Below, in pieces: positions 40,265-52,476 of a stretch of 64,000 bases of DNA. The notes under the pieces are model-generated. The model saw only the letters and a list, made by a program, of their open reading frames with translations. It was not told the origin of the DNA and searched no databases. Within the stretch, counting starts at the first letter, position 1. Each line of letters starts with the position of its first letter. The stretch covers positions 11,014 to 75,013 of the forward strand of contig NW_004443630.1 of the NCBI RefSeq assembly GCF_000330505.1, given 5' to 3'. This stretch comes from Entamoeba invadens IP1. Lineage: Eukaryota > Evosea > Mastigamoebida > Endamoebidae. Made by a program: the position numbers and the translations under genes.

Positions 40265-43185
40265 ATGTCGTTGTTTGATAATGGGTATGTTGTCTTTGTC
40301 GACATAATTGAAGCCAAAGTGATGGAAGAAGTTCACAGCTTTGTCACATGTGAAATGAATGAAGAGACGATACGCACGAAAATGTCTTCAAAATCGAAGT
40401 CTCCAATATACAATTTTAGAGGAGGACCGCTGTTTGTTGGTGTCATTTTTTATTAACGTAACACAATGTTGTGATAATGAATTTATACTGTTATTATGTA
40501 ACTGGTAAGAAATACACAAACATAATTTTGATATATAGAGTCTCGAAAAAGAAGATGGAGTTTGTGATATACAAAGTGTCACGATTTGGGAAGAAGCCGA
40601 CAGCGATAGGTGGTGTCGAGATCAAGTCGAGTAAACTTGGTGTTGATATTCCGATTGATGAGTGGCATTCAATTGTTTCAAACAAGCAGATAATTGGGGC
40701 TTTACATCTTCGTTTAACAAGATCGGCACTGACGCGCCCTCCACGAGTAAAAAAAGTTGGTGAACTGTGGGTAACAATGAAGACGTTTGATAGTTTTATT
40801 GAAGACTCTCCAAAGCCCACAGCACTTCGGTCACACTTTCTCTCGAAACCCAAAAACAGGAATAAGACGTTGTTCTTGCCAAATGGGCTATTTTTAGGTA
40901 TTGCGAAAATAGGACTTGCGGACTTGGTTGAAGACCTGAAAGATTATTTTGCGATTGTGGGCCAAAACGAGACAAACCCTTTCTTGATTCCGTTCAGTGG
41001 CGAAATAAAAGAGATCTATCCTCAAAATTGCGAGAAGATCCCACAAAACATTTGGCTTTTTTGTGAGCCTGATGGGCTTCGAATATCTCGTATACAAAAA
41101 CCGTACCAATTTAGACCTTTTGTGATGACTGATGCTGATGGAACAGCACGCTATGTCGAGTTTTTAATCACGTATGAAGAGATGTCATCAGAGTCCCAAA
41201 GCGAGCTTTGTAAAAAATTGAACTTCACCGACACGTGTACAATGTATGAACCTGTTATCTTAGCAGTGTTCTGTGAAACCCCAATTTTCTCAGTCATGCA
41301 GCAGTGGCTTTGGGGGATACACAGTTCAAAATTTATGAATGGGTATAAAAAAGATTATGACAGCGCGTTTTACGCTGCGTGTGATGTGATAACAAACCGC
41401 ACGGAAAAGGTGAAAAATGGAGAGAAGAATTTATTCCAGATTTTCGACAGTACAATGGTCTTGCAATTTCCACAGCATAACGATATCCCATATTCCCCTT
41501 TCAATCTTTCGGAGTTATTCAATATCCTTACCAAGAGTTCAATTATTCAGATATTCAATTATTTGCTGGTCGGTGAACGGTTGGTATTTAGCTCAAACGA
41601 CGCTGCTTTACTTGTTCGTACCATTGAAAATTTCAAGTTGTTGTTATACCCCTTACATTGGGTTTACGTTTGCGTACCAATATTACCACGAATATTATTG
41701 GAGTATATCACCTCACCGTTTCCTTATATCTTAGGCCTTCTTGCCTCTTTTCGAGCGGATGCAGCAGACATCTTAAGAGATGAAGAGTTGATTTTTATTG
41801 ATCTTGACAATGGTATCATATCGAGTTCTATTAAACACCACACACCAGACCTCCCCAATTCTGTGACTGAAAGACTTATTGACGATCTAATGCAAATTAC
41901 AATCATCGAGTTTGATGATGGTGTCGATGACTTGTGGACACCCCCATCGCCAAGTAACATTGCAATTCAGCTCTGTTTTTTTAAAGCAATTATTCAACTT
42001 GTTCGAGGCTTTGAAAAGTACGTTGGCTTCACATGGATATCAGATCAAACAATCACTCACTTTGAAGGTGACGCCTTTGTTTTGTCACACACATCAGACC
42101 AAGAGGACTTTTTGAAAAGTTTCATCGACACCTACCCTTTCAAGTGTTTCATTGACTTTTCCATCACCGAGTCACATTCTGCAGCAAGGGAGTGGATCGA
42201 TAAAAATGTTGAAACTGTGTCAATAGGTACTTTGACTAAATTGTACAACTCGAATGACAACATCTCCTTTGAAAAGATGCCAATAACTTCACCATTTCCA
42301 CTGTCGAAATTGCACTTTGACGTCACTAAGTTATTGAAAACTATTCATCGATTACCAGAACCAAAGACTGTTTGTTATAAAGAGTGGTTGACATGTACTT
42401 GGTCAAAAGATAATTCGAGTGACGTCGTTATCGACAAAAAAGCAAAGAAGATTTCCGTCATTTCCAACGAAAAATTTGTCGATAAATTGATCAGAACGAA
42501 CAACGAGAATTCTGCACCTCCCGATTGTGGGACTTTGTTCAACGATTTGAGTGATGCCAGAAACCGGTATCGATTTTTGAAGTACCTTCACGACAACCAA
42601 CATAAATTTGTTATTCCAGAATTTGGGCCTGAAAGTGTGATCAATTCTGTCACCGTCATTTTAGTCGACATTTTCAAAACAATCAGCAAATTTTGCAATT
42701 CACAACATGACACGTTGTGCGCTACACTCATTCTTGAAATCACGAGCCGCCTTTGCCACATCGAAAATATCGTTCAAGAACCTCTTTGTGTTCTATTGAA
42801 AGGGATGGTCATTTGGGATGATATGAGTGTTTGGATGTCATTGTACCATTCACAAATTAACAAGTCAAAAACAGTAGTGTTAGGGGTGAGTCAAGATGTG
42901 TTATTCAAAACCATCTCGGAAATGGATGAAAAAATTAAGAAAACGCTCTCAGAGAAAGAAAATGCAGAGGCAATAGGAATCATTCATTCAATTGCTAAGA
43001 CTATGAAGTCAATGGCACTTTCAAACGACTTCATCAAAAGTTTTGTTTCTCGAATCACCACAATGCTTCCTCTCGACGAAAGTAAAAAAGACGACTTGGA
43101 ATGTATCATCAACGTTATTACTCGAATCACACTCGTCTCAGACACTTTCCAGTCGGATGATTTGTATGATTCGATCTATTTTTAG
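40265..43185 (+). CDS. DENN-domain protein (candidate Rab exchange factor)
   Basis: Two exons, 40265-40431 and 40539-43185, joined by a 107-bp intron (GTTTGT...TAG), give 937 aa. The central region (~250-480) carries the cDENN core 'LLVGERLVFSSNDAALLVRTIENFKLLLYPLHWVYVCVPILP' and the dDENN-like stretch 'LEYITSPFPYILGLL......FIDLDNG'. An upstream segment looks like uDENN. DENN proteins load GTP on Rabs. The ~400-residue C-terminal part is helical without a recognised domain. A shorter protein starting at the ATG at 40555 is possible if exon 1 is separate. Confidence 0.83.
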
Positions 43186-43284
43186 TCGTGTTCACTTGTA
43201 TTCTAATTAGTGTAGCTATTATACTATAATTCAATGATACCCCATTTGTATTAATAGAATCCATAAAACGGTGAATAAAATCAA

Positions 43285-44730
43285 TCAATTGTCACAAAAG
43301 TACTTTTCTGTGATTTCTCTCGCCTCTTCACTCACGTCGAGTGACAATTCACAGTCGTCAATGAACGAAAAAATGATGTCACTCAGTTTATTCTCTTCTA
43401 TACTACTGGCATATATATTATACCCATTGACAGAGTGGATGTTGCCAATCGTTAATATTTTTCTGACGCTTTGTAAAAAGAACTCCATCAAACTCGATTT
43501 CTCGTCTTTTCTTTTAATTTGTATAAAAGTCACTGCCTTCATTGCTTCAAAAAAGTTTTGGTGTTGAACAACACGAGTAATTTCTTCCTCGTCTAAAATC
43601 GATAAGATATTCACAAAACACCACGCAACTTCGTATCTCAACTTGTTTGCCGTCGTGTTACACAACAGCATCTCGATGAGTAATTTGACGATCCCTGTTT
43701 GTTCAATTTTGTTGTGAACAGATGTCAAGTTTGAAGCAACAATATTCGATAAACACCACAAGACATCCTTTGATACATTCTCATCGCCAACTTGTAATGC
43801 TGTAATCATTCGTTCCATCAATTCCCTCTGAATAAATGTATCGATATAGTTGTCTGTACGATATACAATGTCTCCAATGAAATTGACAATAATGTCGAAG
43901 AGTTCCAAATCACTGTTGTTGATACCGTACACGATGACGGACAAGATGTTACTTTCATACCGATGTACAGCCTCATCAGAATCTACCAAATTCAAAAAAG
44001 CACTTAACACGCATTTTGCGTTGTCATTTGATACTCGCAGACTGTCCATCAAGATTTTGAAAAACCCGTCAAACCCTTCAAAGCTGATATGAGGCTTGAA
44101 TCGACAGAAATTGGATATGAGTCGAATCAATTCAACTGAACTTGCCTTTAAACAGTCCGTTTGGTACATTTGGAGCAGTGTCTCTTTCGTAGCCGAGTAC
44201 ACTGAATCTCGCGTTTCGGCATTTTCACCGGATAAATTAGCGTACAGCCACAAGACGTTAGTTTGATGAGGTGTGGAGAGCAGTGGTAAGACAATGTACT
44301 CAAGTTGATTGTCCAACATTTGTTTGAGACACGCCTGTGAAAATGTCAAGTTAATGAACACTGATATGATGACGTTTTTCGTCATTTCTGTGTCTGCAGT
44401 GGTCAGCACTTGTAACAATCTTTTGACGGTCAGACTATTTTGCACTTTCTCGTAGAACATGTCTACATTACTACAAGTGCTCCGGACGTTCTCACACATC
44501 GTTTTAAATTCAAATAAATACTCGTTAAATTTCTCACCATTACAGTTGACCAACCCTCGTAACACGTTTGTGATATGACTCTCACTGTAATCAACAGAAT
44601 TGTTGTCTTCACTCTTTATTTCGCGGCGGCTCATCAAAAGATCTTCGCGGCGGCCATGGCGGTCAATTTCAGTTTGATTTCTTCTTAAAGAGCATTGGGC
44701 TGCGAGTGAAGTGTCGTACTTCCGATACAT
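43285..44730 (-). CDS. Importin-alpha (karyopherin alpha)
   Basis: 481 aa from an ATG. Residues ~1-35 are an importin-beta-binding (IBB) segment rich in Arg ('CSLRRNQTEIDRHGRREDLLMSRREI'). The rest is armadillo repeats with the recurrent pattern 'NISVFINLT', 'LWLYANLSGEN', 'LSAFLNLVDSD' and 'VLWCLSNIVAS', the conserved W-x-x-x-N NLS-binding arrays ('DVLWCLSN', 'EVAWCFVN'). It would bridge classical NLS cargo to importin-beta. It is somewhat short for the family (~520 aa). Confidence 0.87.
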   Translation of the reverse strand: MYRKYDTSLAAQCSLRRNQTEIDRHGRREDLLMSRREIKSEDNNSVDYSESHITNVLRGLVNCNGEKFNEYLFEFKTMCENVRSTCSNVDMFYEKVQNSLTVKRLLQVLTTADTEMTKNVIISVFINLTFSQACLKQMLDNQLEYIVLPLLSTPHQTNVLWLYANLSGENAETRDSVYSATKETLLQMYQTDCLKASSVELIRLISNFCRFKPHISFEGFDGFFKILMDSLRVSNDNAKCVLSAFLNLVDSDEAVHRYESNILSVIVYGINNSDLELFDIIVNFIGDIVYRTDNYIDTFIQRELMERMITALQVGDENVSKDVLWCLSNIVASNLTSVHNKIEQTGIVKLLIEMLLCNTTANKLRYEVAWCFVNILSILDEEEITRVVQHQNFFEAMKAVTFIQIKRKDEKSSLMEFFLQSVRKILTIGNIHSVNGYNIYASSIEENKLSDIIFSFIDDCELSLDVSEEAREITEKYFCDN

Positions 44731-44856
44731 TACTGTGTTTTCAAGTTTAATTTTTTAGAATTGTGTATTATTTCATTATAGTTCAGTTATAGCAAAACAA
44801 GGAGAAGAAATCCAATATAAATTTTACAGTCAGACTCCGAACAAAAAAGTTTGACT

Positions 44857-46063
44857 TCATAACTCAACAAATTCTATACCCTCCATTTTCATGTCAGCAA
44901 AAAGTTTGTCCTGCATGAGAACCTTTCCATCTGTACTAATCATGCCAATGTAAGACTCTGTACGGTCACCAATTTCTACGCTTTTTAGGTATACCAACTT
45001 TCCTTCATCATTCGGAAGTACTTNNNNNNNNNNNNNNNNNNNNNNNNNNNNNNNNNNNNNNNNNNNNNNNNNNNNNNNNNNNNNNNNNNNNNNNNNNNNN
45101 NNNNNNNNNNNNNNNNNNNNNNNAAGTACTTTGATTGAGCTAAACCCTTTACTTAGATCGTGTTGTGGATCATTCAACACGTCAAACGTACTGAAGTCGC
45201 TTGTCGATATGATGTATTTGCACGCGCGTGTTTCGTCCTTTGTGTCGTCGTACCTCTCATTACTGCACTATTTGTCACACAAAACACTGTTGAACTCATA
45301 AACAAACCTTTCTTGGCGCAAAATACCACTTGTTCTTCGAAGCCGCGTATGTGACCGCTTCGTTTATGAAATATCCATCGCCTTCAATTCCAACAGCTTT
45401 TTTAAGTGCGTGGTATTTATCCTTCCAATTAAACGCCTCGACTTTTCCGTTTGTGTCAATTGTTTTGACAAAGAGTGGGTTGTCGTTGAGATACTCTCCT
45501 GTAGGTGTTGTGAATTCCTTTCCAATGCTCCCAATGACCATTTTATCTTTGTAGACAGTTGCCCATTCAATTTTCATTCCTTTTTCACTTTTCAAATCCC
45601 CGTCCATAAGGATGTGTCTTGGAAACGACTTTTTCTGTTTCATGTCGATTTCACAAACAAGTCCGGTTCGGTCATCAAAGCCATACAAAACACCTTTGTA
45701 ATTCAATAACTCACTCAACTCCATTCCTCGCCCTTTCTCGTTGATTGCAGATGTCACATTGAACTCTCCATCCTTCGAAAAGTCATACAAATCACCTTGT
45801 TTGAAAATAGTACCCGTCATCACAAGAGCGCGCCATACTTTCCCATCTTTGCTCGCAGTGTCCAAGTCACTGACAATTGCTACGCGAAGCACTGGCGCAT
45901 TTTTGGTGTATTTCTTGTAGTTCTCTTGATAGTCGTATGAAGACCTTATAAAGGGAGTGCGAAGTGTCTTGACGCATACGATAAACCCAATCAATAAAAG
46001 GAACGCGATAAGTAAATGTTTCCAGTTCACGTTGAAGGTTCCTGGCATTAAAGACACTTCCAT
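44857..46063 (-). CDS. Membrane-anchored calcium-dependent apyrase (CANT1 family), crossed by an assembly gap
   Basis: Exon 1 is 46063-45308; a 40-bp intron (45307-45268, GTTTGT...TAG) follows; exon 2 is 45267-44857. A single N-terminal membrane helix (residues ~15-33) gives type II topology. Apyrase signatures: 'RVAIVSDLDTAS', 'EKGRGMELSELL' and 'LYGFDDRTGLVCEI', then 'EWATVYKDKMVIGS', 'KWYFAPRK' and 'MEGIEFVEL' at the C terminus. The family hydrolyses UDP/GDP in the ER/Golgi lumen, supporting glycosylation. A run of 100 N splits exon 2, but the coding text on the two sides abuts without missing family sequence (see findings). Corrected length is about 352 aa. Confidence 0.9.
45024..45123. 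other. Assembly gap, exactly 100 N
   Basis: A gap of nominal size inside exon 2 of the apyrase gene. Both contig ends carry the same 8 bases, AAGTACTT, pointing to a short overlap and not missing DNA. Confidence 0.99.
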
Positions 46064-46910
46064 TTTTATAACCTTTCGAGTTTTTCCCTCTTTTTTTACT
46101 CTTTTTTTTCGTTTTGTTTTAATGTGACAATCTCTGATTGTTATCGCTCCAATTATTTGTTTAATAAAAATTAAAAATAATTATATTTTTTTTAATATAA
46201 TTATTCAATTATTCAATTAATTTTGTTTTTATTAACAATTTTTTGTCTAATGTGGTAAATTTGTTTTTTATTTATTAGTTATTACTAATATTTAAATTAT
46301 ATATAATCTGTCAAAATAATAATTTAAATGCAAAATTTTATTATAGTATGTTTACTATGCTTTATAATTATTTTAATATGTTAAAAAATTTATAACTATA
46401 AATTATAAAATATACTATAATAGTTAAGTACAATTTCAATTATAATTGTTTTTATTAATATTGTGTTAAAAAGTATAAAACATAATTCTTCTTCATTATT
46501 TGAACAAGACAATTGTAAAACTCGAAAGTTTTAAATAATTAAACTTCTAACGAAAAATTAATTAATTTTAATAATAAATGTGTAATATAATAATAGTTTA
46601 ACTTTTTTTTTGCAAGACAACAATTCTTATTGACCAAGTAAAACAACTATAAGAAACCATATATAATACAGATATGATAAGAACCCCACTTCAGACTCTT
46701 ATCGTGATTTCCAAATTTTAAAAGAAACCATCTTTTAAAAACATTAACAACATAATTATACCATTTCTATTTTTTAATAATAAGGAGAAATACCCAAAAC
46801 TAAAAAAGTACAACTTAAACCAATCAGAACCTGAAAATACGTTGACAAATTTAATACTTTCATACCATTATAGTGTTTTTAGAGGAAAAAAGACGACACA
46901 AGGACAAGAA
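46064..46910. other. AT-rich divergent intergenic region
   Basis: About 850 bp, extremely AT-rich with many short inverted AT stretches, between the divergent apyrase and Rap/RalGAP genes. No gene or RNA is recognised. Confidence 0.45.
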
Positions 46911-49900
46911 ATGAATAGAAAAAACATCAAAAAAGGCTTATCGTTAACGAACTGGAAATCAGAATCAAAAATGAGCAACATGACTGAGCGAGATAAAAAA
47001 TTGAAGAAAAAGCAGGCGATCATCTTTGAGCCGAAGGAAACCGCACAAAGTCGTGTGAAGGCGTGTATCTCGCTGATGGAACTTCTGAATGAAGAAGAGT
47101 TTCATTCTCTTATCATTTTGGAGAAGCAGAAATTCTCCGCGTTTTTAGTTGATGTCTCCAATTACATGCAACTGCACACCAAGAAAGGGAGAATTTCTGT
47201 CCCCCTTAAAGAAGCGGTTCTTCATGTTCGGATCATCGAGCGGATAATCTTTGTTTTCAATTACACAGACATCTGTGTTTTCGAATTGTTTAGTTTGTTA
47301 TTATTATTTCTATTACAATAGTATTAGTATTATTATGCTGTTATAGAAGTCGATTAACTGAGTAGGTAAGTTTTTCATGAATTACCTCAAGATCGACACA
47401 AATGAACAACTGCGAGAGCAATCATTTTTGGTGTTAATTAAAGCAGTTGTCCATTACAAATACCAAAAGGATTTGGTTGACTTATTTGTGAAGAGTTTGA
47501 ATTTGAACACCATTTATAATTCCAATAGTCTCCCATCCCTTGGCACTGGATATGGCGAAAACCTGTTCTGTCCAAATGAAGGCGAAATTGATCAGAAATT
47601 CGCGTCACTCAAAATGTTGAACAACTTCTTTACTGAATTCAAGAAGCCGGATGATTATGACAGTCTTTTCCCTCTCTTAGAAGTGATTCTTTCATGGACG
47701 TACCCGTCTTTTGCAAAGAAAGTTGGTTATAAATATATTGAAGAAAACCCGTCATGTGGCGTCGAGGAACCTTCTGGTACTGTTATACAAACAACTCTCA
47801 ACATGTTGAAAGATCTTGTGAATTCGACGGTCTCAAAACAACTGAGAACAAGAGACAATTTGCTTATGTTCTTCCAGTTCTTCTATCAGAAAGCCCTTGC
47901 ACTCCCACCTACCGATGAAACTATAAGTATCGTCCTTGTCACTATCAGCTCGATGATTGAGTTATTTATCACCAACGTTTTTACATATAAAAACACGGAG
48001 AATGTCCAGAAGATTCAACTCTTTATTATATCCGCGTTAAAACCGTTTTGTGAGAAGACGATATTTACGGGGAGTCCAGTCAAAGCCAAGGAACTCACTC
48101 TCAACATCAAAAAAGAATTGCAGAAGTTTGGAAAGGCAAACATCTCTGAAGAACTGAAAGTTGAAATCATTAAAACGACATTGTTTGCTATTGAGTGGTT
48201 TGTCAGCGCAAACTTTGGCGACTCGATCACAAGTTACGTTGATTTGCTTTTTGTGTTGTTTTTGAATTGGAATCGAGGGGCCGAAGACTGGGAATTGCTA
48301 AGAACATCGATGGAAAAACACTTTGGTAATCCTTTTGTTATTGCACAGATCAAATCAAAGTTGTTGCATTGTTCTCGACTTGTGTTGCGCGATTACTACT
48401 CGAAATTGTTGTTAGAAAACACAGACGATGTTATAGTCAGTAACAAAAAGGTGTTGCGATCAACGCATTTGGATAATTTGGAAGATGTCTTTATCGCACC
48501 ATCATTCGAAGATAAATTCATGAATGATTTCCCCGACTTGGCGTCAGAAAGTGGATTAAATGTGTTTAACCTTGTCTTTTCATTACTTTCGAAAATTAAT
48601 GATATACCAAAAGATATCCACTATGACTGTGCTATCAAAACATTGTATGACATTTTCATCATATTTGTGAAGGCGGAAACGAAATTATATCGATTACATG
48701 TCGAATCGCAACCCAATCACCCCGTCTTAATCAACATCTTTGGATCGCTATTTTTCAATGCTTTGAAGCTTGAGATCTCACCACAAAGTTACGAGTTGTG
48801 CTTCAGAGGGATATGTAAAATAGTGAACCGCCCATATGTTAAGTACCCATTAGAAGTATACAACAATTTGTATGAAATCTCTTTGAAAGCGTTAGAAGTG
48901 ATACCAACAGTAGTTATGGAAGAGTTATACGACGTGTTGTTCAACCAACTTCCTGGGTGGCAGATTCTTGTCTTCCCCCTTTTGGAAAAGTTTACGAGTA
49001 TTAAAGCAGAGGATTTCAAAGAGTCACAAAACATTAACCGTGACTGTCAAGTTGTGCTCTTGTTGAACAGTTTAGTTTCTGCAAAGGAGACATCACCACA
49101 TTTAGAGCGGGTACTCACTACAAATGGCTTCGAGAAGTCTGATTTTGATGCTTTATTAGTCAAGTCATACACAAACATGTTAACTGTTTTGACTCAAAAA
49201 CAGAGTCAAGAGATGATGATCTATGGTGTAGTTTGTGCCATATTGTACAGTCGCATTCGAAAGATACAGTCCGACATTACTTCCTTGTTACAAATTCTCT
49301 TTGATAAAATCTGTGATAAAGAAGAGGACATTTATCGCACAGTGAGTGAGTCTGTTGGAGTGTTGGCCTTTTTCAGTGATTACTTCAACGAAGACGATGT
49401 CCGCCTGATCTTAACAAATGTGTTAAACAAAGTGCAATCCACGGAAATCGCCAGTGAAAACATCGCCTGTTTATTCGACGCACTGACAAATTGGGCTTTC
49501 TCTCCAAGTGGCATTTTTGTGAAGTCGTTGACCCCCGAACTGTCGGTGTTGATGCTCAACACCGTCTCCTATGCAATGAATCTTCCAAGACCACAACATT
49601 CAGCAGACCCTGCTGTCAATATCGTGCATGTGCTGCTGAAGTGCCGAAATATCATACAAACGTTTATGAATGCGTTTGGGTTTGTACCCAGTGAGCACGG
49701 GAGTGATAAGTATATGTACCAAGGGGTTGAAGGTGGTGATGTTTCCTGGTATGCATGTGGTCATACCATTATGTCGATAGAAAAGGGGTCGACGGAAGAG
49801 TTCTGTAAAATAATTCTCCGGAATGCCGCAGGGAAAACGTGTTGGGGTGTTCAGAGTGCGACTGTTCTCGAAGATCTTGAACTTGCAAGTGAAGAATTGA

Positions 49901-51036
49901 AGCAACGAGTGAAAATTCAAGATATAGTGAAAGGATATCCCAATCAAGAAGTGAAGGACCGGAAAGTGAAATTGGGACAAAACGTTCTTCGTGAGATGTA
50001 TGAAATCACATTGAAAGAGGAAGGACAAATATTATCATGGGGAATACCTGGAGGCATCGAAGAAGATGCATATACAGATGAGTTAGAGTTGATGGGGAAG
50101 AGTGTCCAAAGTATCGAGAGTGATATGAAAGAGCTTGGATCAGCTATTCAAGGACCAAATGAAGAAAAAAAAGTGAAGTTAGAAGTCGACACCACCAAGT
50201 TACAGATTCAAAGTATGTTGTGTGCTGTTGAGAACATCGATGAGATGGGGAAAGTGAACAAGCGGGTGGTACCCTTAAATCCGAGTGATAAGTTTAAAAT
50301 ACTTCTCTCGAACCTTGACAAATCAAGTGTTCGCCCATTCCACAAAATTGGGTTAGTTTACGTCCAAAAGGGGCAAACCGATCAGCTTGACATTTTAAAG
50401 AATGAAGGAGCAAGTGATGAGTACCAAGAGTTTGCAGAAGGACTTGGATGGACTGTTGACATGAAGAAGCACAACGGGTTCATTGGTGGGCTCGACAAAG
50501 TGTTTTGTACGACTGGTGAGAAGATACGATATTACTCCGACTCATCAAAGGAAGTAGTCTTCCATGATGTTGTATTAATTCCAACACAGGCCGACGATGA
50601 GCAACAAATTGTCAAGAAGCGTCATGTAGGCAATGACTACGTTCATATTATATGGAATGAAGATGGTGAATACTCTCCATACACCATATCGAGTCACTTC
50701 AACTCAGCACATATTGTTGTGAATCCTCTTGGGAAAGGAATGTATAAAATCCGCATCTGGAGGAAACCAAATGTCCGCCTCTTTGGTCCTCTGATGGATG
50801 GGATGGTCATCACAAAGAAATTGTTGCCAAGTTTGGTCAGAGAGACTGCGGTGAATGCAAATTACTGTTGTTCACTTAACATGTCACCTGATGACTACTT
50901 AAAGCCTTATCTAAGACGATCAACTCTCATCAAAGAGATTATCGAGAAGAATGATCCGTTTGAAAAGGCGTCGTATTTCAACACACTCACAACTGTCACA
51001 AACCCACAGGTCGTGTCTGAATTGGGGAAAAAGTGA
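46911..51036 (+). CDS. Rap/Ral-type GTPase-activating protein
   Basis: Two exons, 46911-47292 and 47366-51036, with a 73-bp intron (GTTTGT...TAG), give 1350 aa. The ATG at 46911 is the first in frame. About 1000 N-terminal residues are helical, HEAT-like and not assignable, as in RalGAP-alpha/tuberin. The C-terminal ~230 residues are a Rap_GAP domain: 'KIGLVYV.KGQTD....LKNEGASDEYQEF', 'NGFIGGLD', 'VVFHDVVLIPT', 'KKRHVGNDYVHIIW' (containing the catalytic Asn thumb) and 'IVVNPLG'. It is predicted to stimulate GTP hydrolysis on a Rap, Ral or Rheb-like GTPase; its target is unknown. Confidence 0.85.
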
Positions 51037-51224
51037 TTTTGAAGTTATTTTCGTTCTTTTGTATCGTACTTTTACTAATAGTATAGTAAATGTTATGAGT
51101 ATTGTTATTAATATATATAATACAGTAGATATTGTTAAATTGAATGAAAAGAATTATATTTATAGTGGTTAAATAAAAAGATTCTGGTAAACAATAGAAA
51201 CAAAAAAGGCAGTAAAATAGTGAT

Positions 51225-51863
51225 TTACTGGAACTCGAAGAAAGCATTGACCAAGTCACCCTTAGTCTTCTTAAGAGCAGCATATGCCTTTTCGTGGGTG
51301 GTGTTAGCCTGAGTCATGAGGACTTTAACATCTTCCTCATTTGGTACATATCCATCATCAGCTTCAGTTGCAGCTGGTTTTTCAGCTTCTTTAGCTTCAG
51401 CGACTGGCTTTTCTTCTTTGGTTTCACCAGTAGCGGCTTGTTGTTCTTTCATGTTAGCTTGGAGTTGTTCGAAAAGTTGTCTGGTCTTGGCGTCCATGAA
51501 TTCATTCTTTGGTTCACCATAGATAACAAATTGTTCAGCACCTGGGAGCTTGAAAACAGCTGGTTCGTGGATGACAAATTTGGTTCCTTGTCTCTTCAAT
51601 GAGAACTCGATGACATGTGGAACCTCAACAAGACCAATCTTCTCAAGAGCTTTACGGGCTTTCTTCTCACCTTTGCTCTGGACTCTCTCGGCTTTCTGCT
51701 CTTCCTCCTCTTCGTGGTGCTCGTGGCATTCACACTTCTCATCATGGCACTCACATTTCTCTTCGTGGCACTCGCACTTCTCGTCATGGCATTCGCATTC
51801 GTGCTTTTCCTCTACCTTTGGGACTTCAGCAGCAACTTCAACTTTGGGGACTTCAGCAGACAT
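51225..51863 (-). CDS. Nascent-polypeptide-associated complex alpha with Cys/His-rich N-terminal repeat
   Basis: 212 aa from an ATG. The NAC domain (~65-130: 'KARKALEKIGLVEVPHVIEF......FVIHEPAVFKLPGAEQFVIYGEPK') and a C-terminal UBA ('EDVKVLMTQANTTHEKAYAALKKTKGDLVNAFFEF') are intact. NAC-alpha pairs with NAC-beta at the ribosome exit tunnel to control SRP access. Residues ~21-49 are unusual: four 7-residue units of the form KCECHDE/KCECHEE ending in HEHH followed by Glu. This looks like a metal-binding module where other NAC-alpha proteins have a plain acidic tail. The gene is oriented against the Rap/RalGAP gene. Confidence 0.92.
   Translation of the reverse strand: MSAEVPKVEVAAEVPKVEEKHECECHDEKCECHEEKCECHDEKCECHEHHEEEEEQKAERVQSKGEKKARKALEKIGLVEVPHVIEFSLKRQGTKFVIHEPAVFKLPGAEQFVIYGEPKNEFMDAKTRQLFEQLQANMKEQQAATGETKEEKPVAEAKEAEKPAATEADDGYVPNEEDVKVLMTQANTTHEKAYAALKKTKGDLVNAFFEFQ
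51719..51803 (-). repeat. 21-bp in-frame tandem repeat encoding Cys-His units in NAC-alpha
   Basis: About four near-identical 21-bp units (plus-strand motif like CTCGTGGCACTCACACTTCTC with small changes) encode KCEC-H-E/D-E heptapeptides. The unit length preserves the reading frame. Confidence 0.85.
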
Positions 51864-52036
51864 GGTCTTGTGATTTTTTTCGATTAGGTTTCCTTATAAA
51901 CCATTTTTTTTTAGTAATTTATTGGTAACTTTTTATTAATTTACTAATAATTTTTATTCTAACTTTTTTTCATTAAAAAACTTCCTAAAAATCTGATCAA
52001 CTAGAAAAAAAATTTAACTTTTTAATAGTTCTATAT

Positions 52037-52476
52037 GGTGACCTACATTGACCACCACCACCTTTAAAAATAGACTATTTTTACTATTTGATATAATATT
52101 CAAATTAAAATTATAGTAAATAGGAAACTGGGATAATATTAGGTCTGGTTCCCGAATTCAAAAAATGCCGAAAAATCACCTCGAGTTAGTGGAAACCGAG
52201 CGAGACGGAGCATTGAAAAGAAGGCTCATAAAAACGCACTCAAACAGTCTGTTTGTGCACCGTTTCACCCACTTTCCAAGTCCTCCCTTGGCGCGGATCC
52301 CCCTGACCCCCCTGCAAGCGGGGGGGAACCACATCCGCGTCCACACAGTACGGACAAGGAAAGTGGGTGACATGGGGACGCACAAACAGTGGCTGAAAAA
52401 TGGACTTCCTTCAAAAAACACTCGCGGCAAATATTTTTTTTTTGTAAACGGGGTGGTGGTGGTCAATGTAGGTCCC
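52037..52476. mobile_element. MULE-like nonautonomous foldback element (MITE), copy 2
   Basis: 440 bp flanked by the 9-bp duplication GTTCTATAT (52028-52036 and 52477-52485). Terminal inverted repeats are near-perfect over about 25 bp, one base indel apart: GACCTACATTGACCACCACC at the left, and its complement at the right. The interior, from AAAAATAGACTATTTTT on, is almost identical to copy 1 and has the same GC-rich foldback core. Open frames within it are palindrome artefacts. It lies between NAC-alpha and the RhoGEF, about 290 bp from the latter's ATG. Confidence 0.9.
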
